Below are positions 8,996 through 17,371 of a DNA stretch of 64,000 nucleotides, piece by piece; the stretch's first letter is position 1; every line of letters starts with the position of its first letter. The notes below the pieces were generated by a model. That model saw only the letters and a program-made list of their open reading frames with translations, did not search any database and was not told the DNA's origin. The translations under genes were made by a program, and so were the position numbers. The stretch comes from Bacteroidota bacterium (GTDB lineage: Bacteria; Bacteroidota; Bacteroidia; AKYH767-A; 2013-40CM-41-45), in NCBI GenBank assembly GCA_016721305.1, contig JADKIH010000023.1:62001-126000 (forward strand), given 5' to 3'.

Positions 8996-9814
8996 CTATT
9001 CTTTTATGAAAATCAGCGATTGAATTCCCGAACCTTCAATTTGCAGAAAGTACATACCCCGTTCAAGAGTACTCACATCTATTTTTTCCGAATAGATATT
9101 GTGTTGAAGAATTTTCCCGGTAATATCAATTATTGAATATTGTAAAGACTCATTCGTGATATTTGATCGAATGATCAGTTCTTTACTTACAGGATTTGGA
9201 TAGGCAGTAATTACGTCGGGATTAATTGCATCACTAATATCGGTGCTAAAATTAAACTCAAGATTATCGAGTATAGCAAAAGTGCCCTGATTCACATTAG
9301 CATTATACAACGAACAAGAACCGGTCAAAAATTTGAAAGAGATATTTGCAGAATCAGGTAGGGCTCCGGGAGAATAGTATGTCACGGGGACGGAATAATG
9401 CACATACGTTGGAGAGTCTGAGAAAAAGCAAACTCCATTGCAGACACCAACAATATTAGGGCCCTGTTTTAGAGCTGCAGTAAAATTTAGAAAATCTCCA
9501 CCATTTAATTGTGTGATTGCATCGAACTCAATATAGGAAGGACGAGTATTTGATCCGATCGAAAACCAGAGACTTCCGGTAGAAGATTTGGTAAATAAAG
9601 GCAAGGAGCTACTTCCTACAGACTGAATTCTTGCAGCGAGATTTCCTAAAAAAGCATTACTGTCGGGAATGACATAAAGATTGCTTCCTGCATTCAAGCA
9701 TTCCCACTCAATTGGTTTCCCTCCCGTCCAGTTTTCAAAACTTGCATTAGGAATTTGTGAATAGGAGAGAGAGCAATAAGAGAGGAGGCAAAACAAAGTT
9801 AGAATCGTTTTCAT
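8996..9814 (-). CDS. Small secreted T9SS cargo protein with a carbohydrate-binding-like domain
   Basis: The 272-residue protein has a signal peptide (MKTILTLFCLLSYCSLSYSQ) and opens with IPNASFENWTGGKPIEWE, typical of the jelly-roll region of PCMD/CBM-like secreted proteins in the phylum. A long beta-rich domain follows (to about 185), then a T9SS type A sorting domain (VITAYPNPVSKEL, GMYFLQIEGS). There is no catalytic motif. Binding of glycans or other surface polymers is a guess from the fold resemblance. It stands alone on the minus strand, convergent with the Omp28-like gene. Confidence 0.75.
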   Translation of the reverse strand: MKTILTLFCLLSYCSLSYSQIPNASFENWTGGKPIEWECLNAGSNLYVIPDSNAFLGNLAARIQSVGSSSLPLFTKSSTGSLWFSIGSNTRPSYIEFDAITQLNGGDFLNFTAALKQGPNIVGVCNGVCFFSDSPTYVHYSVPVTYYSPGALPDSANISFKFLTGSCSLYNANVNQGTFAILDNLEFNFSTDISDAINPDVITAYPNPVSKELIIRSNITNESLQYSIIDITGKILQHNIYSEKIDVSTLERGMYFLQIEGSGIQSLIFIKE

Positions 9815-9981
9815 GTGAGTTTTTGTTAGACGATAAATCTAGAAAAATTTGACAGCTCAATATCACATATTCCGTAAATGTCAGGAAATTTTGGGCGAAT
9901 AAAAGACACGTGCGATTTCGGAAAGAAAAGGCGCTTCAACCGGGAAGGCCGGTTTTCATTTCATACGGAAAACTCATAAAT

Positions 9982-10024
9982 CACTCGTGCCTTCTCGTGC
10001 CCCTCGTGAACTTGTGGTAAAAAA
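9982..10024. repeat. Dispersed repeat, CACAAG/CACGAG family (inverted copy)
   Basis: Read on the minus strand this is TTTACCACAAGTTCACGAGG and related units, matching copies at 21.3, 41.3, 43.2, 45.5, 48.8 and 48.95 kb. It fills part of the 300-bp gap before creD. The rest of the gap holds a possible -7 element TAACTTCG at 10079-10086 for creD and nothing else I can name. Confidence 0.7.
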
Positions 10025-10116
10025 GGAATCGCATACATCCGAATATTAAGAAAGCTTTAACCAAGCCATTAAAATATTTAACTTCGAAGATTGTTTAGCT
10101 CAAAACTCCTTCCGCA

Positions 10117-11445
10117 ATGGACAAACCTTCCGCATTCGAACGCTTCAATAATTGGTTGCGCCGTTCGGTAACAATCAAACTTTTTTCAATCGGCATATTA
10201 ATTCTGATTTTACTGATTCCGACGTCGATGTTGACCGGACTCATTTACGAACGCCAGCAATTGCATGATGGAGCTATTGAGGAAATTAGTTCTAAGTGGG
10301 GGAGAGATCAAACCATTGGAGGGCCGGTATTGACGATTCCGTATTGGGCTGAAATGAAAACCGAGAAGGGCGTAACCGAATACACAAAGCGTTACGCACA
10401 TTTTCTTCCGGATCAGTTAGACGTAAACGGAAAGATTTTCCCTGAACAACGTTACCGTGGTATTTACGTTGTTGTTTTATACAAAACACTTCTGACACTC
10501 AACGGAAGTTTTTCTTACCCCGATGTAAGAACCGTAGGACTCGATCCTGCTCGTTGTTTGTTCAATGAGGCGTTTATGTCGGTAGGGCTAACAGATTTAA
10601 AAGGGATAAATGAAGGAGTAGAGTGTAAGCTCAACGATTCAACAGTGATTTTTGGACCGGGTGTGCCAACGCATGATATTGTCAGTTCAGGTATGAGTGG
10701 AAAAGTTAATCTCTCCGAAAACAAAGAGATGAAATTTTCCATGACTATTAATTTGAATGGCAGCTCCAGTCTGAGTTTTCTGCCATTCGGAAAAGAAACG
10801 AAAGTGAGCATATCGTCACCATGGGCCAATCCAAGCTTCGACGGAGCATTTCTTCCCGATACACATGATGTAAAAGAAAACGGTTTTACTTCGCAGTGGA
10901 AGGTTTTGCAGTTAAATCGAAATTATCCTCAGCAAGGTTTGGGAAATTTTATTTCAGATGGCAACGATAATAGCGATTCACGTTTCGGAGTACGACTTCT
11001 TTTGCCGGTTGATGAATATCAGAAAAATGTGAGATCGGTAAAATACTGTATCATGTTTATCATTCTCACTTTCCTGACATTTTTCTTTTTTGAAGTCCTC
11101 AACAAAAAGCGCATCCATCCGATTCAATATCTCCTTGTCGGTTTTGCGATTTGTTTATTCTACGTTTTGCTCTTGTCAATCTCGGAGCATCTGAATTTCT
11201 CTACGGCCTATTTGATCGGAAGCATAAGTACTGTTGCCTTAGTTACATTTTATGTGAAGTCAATATTCCAAAGCAAAAAACTGACAGCTCTCTTTGCGGT
11301 TCTGCTTTCAGTTCTATACGGATTCTTCTATTCGCTATTGCAATTGCAGGATTACTCGCTCTTGTTAGGAAGCCTCGGCCTCTTCTTCATCCTCGCAGTG
11401 ATCATGACGCTCACTCGCAAGGTAAATTGGTATGGGGAGGATTAG
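10117..11445 (+). CDS. creD: Inner-membrane protein CreD (cell envelope integrity)
   Basis: The 442-residue protein has one N-terminal membrane segment (about 20-40, LFSIGILILILLIPTSML) followed by the family signature LIYERQQLHD...IGGPVLTIPY. A large periplasmic beta domain follows, then a cluster of hydrophobic segments from about 310 to the end. This is the usual CreD layout. CreD proteins belong to the CreBC regulon in enterobacteria and are linked to envelope stress and beta-lactam tolerance. Here no creBC pair is adjacent, although a two-component system follows after a repeat-filled gap. The end reads RKVNWYGED, as in many Bacteroidota CreD proteins. Confidence 0.92.
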   Translation: MDKPSAFERFNNWLRRSVTIKLFSIGILILILLIPTSMLTGLIYERQQLHDGAIEEISSKWGRDQTIGGPVLTIPYWAEMKTEKGVTEYTKRYAHFLPDQLDVNGKIFPEQRYRGIYVVVLYKTLLTLNGSFSYPDVRTVGLDPARCLFNEAFMSVGLTDLKGINEGVECKLNDSTVIFGPGVPTHDIVSSGMSGKVNLSENKEMKFSMTINLNGSSSLSFLPFGKETKVSISSPWANPSFDGAFLPDTHDVKENGFTSQWKVLQLNRNYPQQGLGNFISDGNDNSDSRFGVRLLLPVDEYQKNVRSVKYCIMFIILTFLTFFFFEVLNKKRIHPIQYLLVGFAICLFYVLLLSISEHLNFSTAYLIGSISTVALVTFYVKSIFQSKKLTALFAVLLSVLYGFFYSLLQLQDYSLLLGSLGLFFILAVIMTLTRKVNWYGED

Positions 11446-11477
11446 GGATTCTTTTACCGCTAAGTTCATGATGTTTT

Positions 11478-11650
11478 TTTAACCACTAAGTTCACTAAGT
11501 TCACAATAAGTCCACTAAGTCTATTTCTGAGTGTACTCAGTGAACTTAGTGTTTAAAAAAACATTCCCATTAAGTGTATTTCTTAGTGTACTCAGTGAAC
11601 TTAGTGTTTAAAAAACATTCCCGCTAACTGAACTTAGTATTAAAAAAACC
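11478..11650. repeat. CACTAAG repeat cluster with inverted and direct copies
   Basis: CACTAAGTTCACT is present near 11482. Its reverse complement AGTGAACTTAGTG occurs twice downstream, each time followed by TTTAAAAAAACATTCCC. The two downstream copies form a direct repeat of about 60 bp, and either can pair with the first to form a hairpin followed by an A/T-rich run. This fills the gap between creD and the histidine-kinase gene. It may act as the creD terminator. Confidence 0.75.
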
Positions 11651-11698
11651 ACCCAACAAAAGGCATTAAATTATTATCTTGTCCACCCCATCCCAGGT

Positions 11699-13800
11699 AT
11701 GACAAGATTTAACAGAGCTATTTATTATATACTCCTTTTCCTTTCCGGAGCTTTAGCTCTTGATCTCCGCGCTGGTTCAGCCTTAGCAAATACTAGTGAT
11801 TACAGGCTATGGCTCTTGATTTACTTGCAAAATCCGATTCGCAGTATCCGGAAAATATGGATAGTTGCCTTCTTCTTTCGCACAGGGCCATCGAAGCGGC
11901 CTTGAAGTCGAAAAATGATTCAATCATTATTCTCGCATATCGTTCTATCATTTTCGCATACAATGAAAAGCCCTATGCCGAAGACTCGGCTTTCATTTAT
12001 GTTCCTTTGGTAGAGCCACTACTTGAGAAGAATGAATTTCCGCTATTGTCGCATTCGGTGAACAATGCAATTTCCGATGTGTACACGCAGGCGCATCAAT
12101 ATGACCAGGGAGCAAAATTTGCTCAACGTGCAATTGAGTCGGCGAAGCTGGCGGGAAATTTAGAACGAACTTGTAAGTCGAAGATTAAGCTGGCCGATGT
12201 TTATCGCAAGGCTAAATATTTGGATCAGGCGCGCGAAATATTTACGGAAGTCGCTCAAATTGCAGATAAGGAAAAATTAATCGGAATCCTTACCGATGCA
12301 TATCGTGGGGTCGGCATTTGCTATGATTTGGCAAAGGACTATGAGAATGCTATGAAGTACTTTCAAAAAGTGGTGGACCTGACCACAGTGAATCCTGATA
12401 TAAAGCAGCATTATTCAGCTTACAATAATTTGGGAGTGGCTCAATGGCATTTAAAAAAATATCCGGAAGCAATTGTCAGCGTTAAAAAGGCGGCACACAT
12501 TGCAGAAACCTCTGGTGGCGGAGCCCTTGGAACAAACTACAAAAATCTCGCAGCAATTTATTGTGAGATGGGAGAATTGGACAGCTCTATTCATTACGGA
12601 AATCTCGCAATGAAATGGTGCAAGAAGCAAAATGAAAGACTTTTGTTGAAGCAGGTTTACGAAGTGATGGCTGAAACATATGAAAAGAAGGGCGATTATA
12701 AAGAAGCGCTGGCCCAGGCATCGATGTTAAATGCCATTAAGGATAGTTTGAAGCTGCGTGAGCACGAAGTGGCGATGGCAGAAATGGAGGCGACATACCA
12801 AAATAAGGAAAAACAAGCCCGGATCGAATTGCTCAACAAGGAAAAGGACATTCAATCGCTCCGACTGCACGAAAAAGAAGCTGCCCTTATGCTCGCTGAT
12901 ATAGACGCACTTCAGAAGGCCGACCAAATCGCCTTACTAAACAAGAATAAAGAAATCCAGGAATTAACTTTGTCGAATACCCGGGATAAATTAAAACAAA
13001 AAGAGCTCGAAACTGTTGCACAGAAGAACGAATTGCAACTTATGCAAAAGGATCAGCAGATTAAAGACAATGAAATTGCCAAGCAGACGCTGATACGAAA
13101 CAGTTTGCTGATTGGGACAGCTCTCATTTTGCTGCTGGGCTTTCTGATGTTTAACCGTTTTCAATTGCGAAAGAAAATTGAAAGTCAGCAGGCCCTACTC
13201 GATGAGAGGAAACGAATCAGCCATGAGTTGCACGACGATCTGGGCGCTCAATTGTCGACCGCACGAATTTTTCTCGACAATATCAAAACAAATGCAAGCA
13301 GTGAAGGGACACAGAAACTCGTTCAACAGTCACTCGAACTGATCGATTCTTCCATTAAAGATCTGAGGAAAATTATGGACGATCTTCAGTCGTCAACATT
13401 GCAACAAGAAGGCTATATTGCAGCCACCGAAGAGCTGGTGAATAAAATCAATCAGCTTCAAAAAATCGACTTTAAACTCACCCATTCAGGAATTGAGAAA
13501 CGATTAGTTCAAAAAGCCGAACATCAATTATTCAGAATAACTCAAGAGCTTATTAATAATTCGCTCAAGTATGCAAACGCAAAGAATGTGGCCATTGATT
13601 TGGTTAAACGTAACGACCAAATTGTATTTCTATACGAAGACGACGGAATCGGATTTGATCCTGCGAAGATCAAGCGAGGTTATGGATTGAATAATATTGA
13701 AACAAGAGTACAATCGTTGAACGGAGCTATGGAAATCGATACTGCGCCCGGAAAGGGAATGAGAGCCATAGTAGAAATCCCACTAGTATATGCCGGATAA
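11699..13800 (+). CDS. TPR-containing sensor histidine kinase (HisKA_3/NarX type); N-terminus displaced by a frameshift
   Basis: The main frame starts at ATG 11809 (663 residues). It has TPR-type helical repeats (about 1-290), a long coiled coil (290-430) and one membrane segment (about 434-452). The HisKA_3 dimerisation helix (RKRISHELHDDLGAQ) puts the phospho-acceptor at His475. A HATPase domain follows, with INNSLKYA (N box), DDGIGFD and GYGLNNI. Upstream, ATG 11699 in another frame encodes a good signal peptide (MTRFNRAIYYILLFLSGA...). Inserting one T near 11800 joins it as SDLQAMALDLL. The intact protein would then have periplasmic TPRs. The stop overlaps the response-regulator start by 11 bp, so the two form an operon. 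Confidence 0.85.
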
Positions 13801-14449
13801 AAAATTGAAATTACTTATTGCCGATGATCACCGACTCTTTATAGAAGGGTTGCGCTTTGTATTGAAGGAAGAGTTCGGTATCGAAATTGCGGGTTTTGTA
13901 CTCAACGGCAAAGAGGCAATTGAACAATGCAAGAAGGAAAAGTTTGATGTCGTTTTAATGGACATCAACATGCCTGTTATCGATGGCATAGAAGCGACAC
14001 GTGAAATAAAACGCCTGAATCCGGAAATCAAAATCATCATCATAAGTATGCTGGGTGATTTACCGAATGTAACCAAAGCGATAAACGCCGGTGCCGATGC
14101 TTTTGTCTTGAAAAACGCCGATAGCGATGATCTGATGAAAGCCTTTCAATCGATCGCTAAGAATGAAATTTACGTTTCCGAGTCAATCACACATTTTTTT
14201 ACACGCGACAATAACAACAGTCTTAAAACAAAGAAGGAGTATATTCAGTTTTCGGAGAACGTAATCACGCCACGTGAGCAAAGCGTTCTTAAACTCATCG
14301 TCGAAGGCTACACCAATCAGCAAATAGCGGACACGCTTTTCATTTCCGTAAAAACCGCCGACACGCACCGGAAGAATATGCTAGCCAAATTGAATCTTCC
14401 AAACACTGCGTCATTGGTAAAGTTTGCCATAGAAAACAAGCTCGTTTAA
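13790..14449 (+). CDS. NarL/LuxR-family response regulator
   Basis: The 219-residue protein has a receiver domain with acidic pair D12-D13, phosphorylation site D58 (VVLMDINMP) and a switch Lys in FVLKNAD. A LuxR-type HTH follows (about 155-219: TPREQSVLKLIVEGYTNQ, then KTADTHRKNM). Its start overlaps the end of the histidine kinase, so it is the cognate partner. The HTH resembles that of the small protein encoded next, so the two could bind related sites. The palindromes at 14468 and 14828 are candidate targets. Confidence 0.93.
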   Translation: MPDKKLKLLIADDHRLFIEGLRFVLKEEFGIEIAGFVLNGKEAIEQCKKEKFDVVLMDINMPVIDGIEATREIKRLNPEIKIIIISMLGDLPNVTKAINAGADAFVLKNADSDDLMKAFQSIAKNEIYVSESITHFFTRDNNNSLKTKKEYIQFSENVITPREQSVLKLIVEGYTNQQIADTLFISVKTADTHRKNMLAKLNLPNTASLVKFAIENKLV

Positions 14450-14467
14450 GAAGCCAATTATTAGATA

Positions 14468-14514
14468 TACACCATTAGGTGTATTGCCGACTCCATTCTA
14501 TTATTGAAACTTTG
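14468..14514 (+). promoter_or_regulatory. Palindromic operator joined to a promoter, copy 1
   Basis: A perfect palindrome, TACACC-ATTA-GGTGTA (14468-14483), runs straight into TTG (14484-14486). After a 20-bp spacer comes AAACTTTG (14507-14514), close to the -7 element TAnnTTTG. The ATG of the HTH gene at 14523 lies only 8 bp further on, so the transcript would be nearly leaderless. Copy 2 at 14828 has the same arrangement. The position against the -33 box suits an activator of the NarL/LuxR type. Confidence 0.6.
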
Positions 14515-14522
14515 CATTATCT

Positions 14523-14732
14523 ATGACGGAGAAAAGCACGACGTTGTCGGCACGGGAACTGCAGATAATTCAGCTTATTTACGATGGTTTTACGAATAAA
14601 GAAATTGCCGAGCGATTGCATATAAGCGAAAACACGGCTACGACTCATCGCAAGAACATCTTAAAAAAGCTGAAATTAAAAAACACAGCATTGCTGGTAC
14701 GGTATGTAATTGAACATAGGCTGGTAAAATGA
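14523..14732 (+). CDS. Stand-alone LuxR-type helix-turn-helix protein
   Basis: The 69-residue protein consists of a GerE/LuxR DNA-binding domain and almost nothing else (LSARELQIIQLIYDGFTN, IAERLHISENTA, THRKNILKKLKLKN). It has no receiver domain or other sensor domain. It resembles the HTH of the response regulator just upstream and may have arisen by duplication of that segment. It has its own promoter with a palindrome. It could autoregulate, compete with the response regulator, or dimerise with it; these are inferences. The frame is complete, with start and stop, so it is not an obvious fragment of a longer gene. Confidence 0.8.
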   Translation: MTEKSTTLSARELQIIQLIYDGFTNKEIAERLHISENTATTHRKNILKKLKLKNTALLVRYVIEHRLVK

Positions 14733-14827
14733 TGTTGTGAACGAATCTGCTTTTGAAAGAACCGTCAGAGAAATGTAGCGGGAAATAGTTACAGACATTA
14801 CACTAATTTGTTTATAGTCGCCTAGTA

Positions 14828-14874
14828 TACACCTTTCAGTGTATTGTCGAGCCATGCAGATAAAACCATCTTTG
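14828..14874 (+). promoter_or_regulatory. Palindromic operator joined to a promoter, copy 2
   Basis: TACACC-TTTC-AGTGTA (14828-14843, one mismatch) is followed at once by TTG (14844-14846), a 20-bp spacer and CATCTTTG (14867-14874). The sequence around the palindrome (GTATTGYCGA) and the spacing are the same as in copy 1 at 14468. The site drives the secreted delta-60 protein starting at 14916 and fixes that start, because the earlier in-frame codons lie within the promoter. Confidence 0.6.
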
Positions 14875-14915
14875 TAATTCCAAATTATAATATACCTAAA
14901 CCAAAATCACACAAT

Positions 14916-16601
14916 ATGAATTCAAAAATTACTTACGCATTAATTGTATTGCTTCTGACATTCCAATTACCCTCTCGGTCTCAGGCGCTAATAACCGACA
15001 TCGGATTTGGCAACTCCGGGGTTGTAACAAGCCCACTACCGATTTATCACCCGGAACGATTAGAAATACTTAGACAAACCGGCGATAAAATGGTGATGTG
15101 TGGAACCGATTATGATATCGGAACGAATGCTCACTACATTGACATGTACCGTACTGACATGTGTGGTAATCTCGATTCATCTTTTGGAATTAATGGAAGT
15201 ATGCATTTCACTTTCGACCAACGGAATTACGGCGCTGATTTCGCACTGCAGCCTGATGAAAAAATTCTCTGTGCCGGTATGCAAGCGAGCAGCAATGCAG
15301 GCTCACAACAATTCCCGTGCATTTCACGATTTACAAGAGACGGTTTGCCCGATTCAACATTCGGTAATGCCGGAAGTACTGTAATTACGAATTATGGTCC
15401 ATATACATTCAGCAACCTTTTTCTTATGTCTGATGGAAAAATCATTTGCTCAACAGGAACATTCACTATGCGATTCTCATCGGACGGGCAGGTAGATACA
15501 AGTTTTGGAGTAAGCGGAGCATTTACCATTCCGATTCCGTCATCGTTTTCTTTCACTTATGGTGGCTCTAGTGTCATGCGAAACGATGGGGTAATCATCA
15601 GCGAAGCAGCTGCATTCAATGGCACAGATGTTATTCCACTTATCATGGCATTCGACACGCTGGGAAATCTCGATAGCACTTATGGAACGGACGGGCATTA
15701 CACACAAAGCACACCGATAGCCGCAAGCAATAATTACATCATGCTTCAAAGTACAGGCAAAACGGTCATTGTTACCCAAACGTACCCTCTTCATTGCTTC
15801 CGCTTAACAACAAACGGAGAACTGGATACGACATTTGGAACAAATGGATATATCGATTTTGTTGCATCCAGTCCCCCATCTTCGATCAGAGAATTTGTTC
15901 CGTTAAGGAACGACAGATTTATGGTCATCTATTCGGAGAACGGTATAAGCGATAATATGTTCAAAGTCTACGATAGCGAAGGAGTGCTAGTTTCCAACTT
16001 CTCCATAAATGGAAATACAACAACATTTGCTCCTAATGCCGGATGGGTTGGCGACGCTATTGAATTACCAAATGGAGAAATGACTATTGTGGGAAGTGAT
16101 TTAAGTTCACTTTCTGTTCTTCGATTTATTTTGGAGAATAGTAGTCCGACAATCACCGCTACCGACACTATTCTTCATTCGAATATAAATTCAGCTTCGT
16201 TTCCGACTCAATGGTATCTCGATGGAAATTTGATAGCCGGAGCTAACGACAGCATCTACACATGTACGCAAAATGGAACGTATACTGTTGAAGTAACCGA
16301 CAATTGGAATTGTGTGAAATCCGACAGCTACGTTTTTACAAGTACAGGAATTACACAAAACGAGTTAAGCGGAGTTTCGGTCTATCCGATTCCTGCAAAC
16401 AATACGTTGACCATCTCGGCTCCTGAAATCAAAGGCAATTTCAAAATTGCACTTCAGAGTTTAGTTGGCAGCATTGTTTTCGAAGAAGAGTTTTCAAATA
16501 AAGCAGCTCAAATTGATGTAAGTAAATTTGCAAAAGGAACCTACCAATTGCAGATCACTTCAAACGAAGGAAGAGTTGTTAAGAAAGTGATTTTACAATA
16601 A
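14916..16601 (+). CDS. Secreted delta-60 repeat protein with T9SS sorting domain
   Basis: The 561-residue protein starts at ATG 14916; the open frame extends to 14844, but that part is promoter. The signal peptide is MNSKITYALIVLLLTFQLPS. It carries repeated delta-60 units: NLDSSFGINGS, LPDSTFGNAGS, QVDTSFGVSGA, NLDSTYGTDGH and ELDTTFGTNGY, each paired with a DGKII-type strand. These form a propeller-like secreted domain. A short Ig-like segment follows (about 420-480), then a T9SS type A sorting domain (VSVYPIPANNTL, GTYQLQITSNEG). The function is unknown. It shares a palindromic promoter with the small LuxR-type protein, so it is probably under the control of that protein or of the adjacent two-component system. 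Confidence 0.82.
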   Translation: MNSKITYALIVLLLTFQLPSRSQALITDIGFGNSGVVTSPLPIYHPERLEILRQTGDKMVMCGTDYDIGTNAHYIDMYRTDMCGNLDSSFGINGSMHFTFDQRNYGADFALQPDEKILCAGMQASSNAGSQQFPCISRFTRDGLPDSTFGNAGSTVITNYGPYTFSNLFLMSDGKIICSTGTFTMRFSSDGQVDTSFGVSGAFTIPIPSSFSFTYGGSSVMRNDGVIISEAAAFNGTDVIPLIMAFDTLGNLDSTYGTDGHYTQSTPIAASNNYIMLQSTGKTVIVTQTYPLHCFRLTTNGELDTTFGTNGYIDFVASSPPSSIREFVPLRNDRFMVIYSENGISDNMFKVYDSEGVLVSNFSINGNTTTFAPNAGWVGDAIELPNGEMTIVGSDLSSLSVLRFILENSSPTITATDTILHSNINSASFPTQWYLDGNLIAGANDSIYTCTQNGTYTVEVTDNWNCVKSDSYVFTSTGITQNELSGVSVYPIPANNTLTISAPEIKGNFKIALQSLVGSIVFEEEFSNKAAQIDVSKFAKGTYQLQITSNEGRVVKKVILQ

Positions 16602-16619
16602 TCCGCGAATCCACCACAG

Positions 16620-16668
16620 AATCCGTCATTGCAGAGGTTTTTCCCTGCAATGGCGGATTTTCTTTTTT
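16620..16668 (+). terminator. Rho-independent terminator
   Basis: AATCCGTCATTGCAGAGG pairs with CCCTGCAATGGCGGATT across a TTTTT loop, followed by TTCTTTTTT. This is a strong intrinsic terminator 19 bp after the delta-60 gene. Confidence 0.9.
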
Positions 16669-16720
16669 ACCTAACCCCAAGGGAAAATCCCCCCATTCTC
16701 AAAATTTTCAGTCAGCCACT

Positions 16721-16741
16721 CCGCAACCCGCAACCCGCAAC
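16721..16741. repeat. 7-bp tandem repeat (CGCAACC)
   Basis: Three copies of CCGCAAC stand between the terminator and the next small gene. The unit is the same as at 4204-4259. Confidence 0.75.
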
Positions 16742-16782
16742 AAATCAAAAAAATTTCGTTTATTTGTCCCACTGCCCGCAAA

Positions 16783-17160
16783 TTGAAAAAAACCGCCTAC
16801 ATAATCCTTTTCGTTCTCCTGATTCTACAATCTGGGGGCTTGATATTTTTATTACAGGTTAAGCAGTCCCACATTCAATACAAGATGGAAAGGGCTTTGA
16901 ATGAGGACAAAGCCGATTTGCAAAAAATGACGCTTTCGTTAATAGAGCTGGAAAACGCACGAGTAGGATCGAATGAGATTTCACTAAATGGGAAAATGTA
17001 CGATGTGAAATCAATCACAACGAAAGGAGATTTTGCGGAATTGTTGGTGTTGGAAGATTCAGAGGAGGGGGCGTTATTGAGACGATTAAAAGAATTGCTA
17101 AAGGAGAAACAACAGGAGGGAGCCCTATTTCAGCTCAATTACAAAAATACTTTTCATTGA
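16783..17160 (+). CDS. Small single-pass membrane protein, unknown function
   Basis: The 125-residue protein starts at TTG 16783 (KKTAYIILFVLLILQSGG follows). It has one N-terminal membrane segment, a charged helix (about 30-60) and a small alpha/beta C-terminal part (SLNGKMYDVKSI, LLVLEDSEEG). No upstream ATG is available in frame, and the next in-frame Met would remove the membrane segment. It precedes the TonB-dependent receptor by about 210 bp, but a hairpin lies between them, so co-transcription is uncertain. I do not recognise the family. Confidence 0.55.
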   Translation: MKKTAYIILFVLLILQSGGLIFLLQVKQSHIQYKMERALNEDKADLQKMTLSLIELENARVGSNEISLNGKMYDVKSITTKGDFAELLVLEDSEEGALLRRLKELLKEKQQEGALFQLNYKNTFH

Positions 17161-17287
17161 TTTATTTGCCCTCTTTGAATTATCAGAATTTCGAAATTAC
17201 ATTTTCTGAAATTACATTATTTAACGGTCAAAGTCAGGTTATTCCGGCCGTAGATGTCGAGACGCTGTCTCCTCCGCCACGAAAGGC

Positions 17288-17354
17288 TTAACAAATAGTT
17301 TTTTTTACTAACGACATCGTCGACCAACTCGACGATGCACTACTATTTTGTTAA
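17288..17354 (+). promoter_or_regulatory. Nested stem-loop in the leader of the TonB-dependent receptor
   Basis: The outer stem is TTAACAAATAGT (17288-17299) against ACTATTTTGTTAA (17342-17354), with one bulged base. Inside is a perfect 9-bp hairpin, CATCGTCGA-CCAAC-TCGACGATG (17315-17337). The structure ends 17 bp before the probable GTG start at 17372 and so could affect translation of the receptor. It does not resemble a cobalamin riboswitch. Confidence 0.55.
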
Positions 17355-17371
17355 CCTTAAATCTCAAAAAC

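Noticed and set aside
17161..17371. Cobalamin riboswitch upstream of the TonB-dependent receptor
   Set aside because: No B12-box-like sequence; the only structure is the nested hairpin. The receptor type is heme-like.
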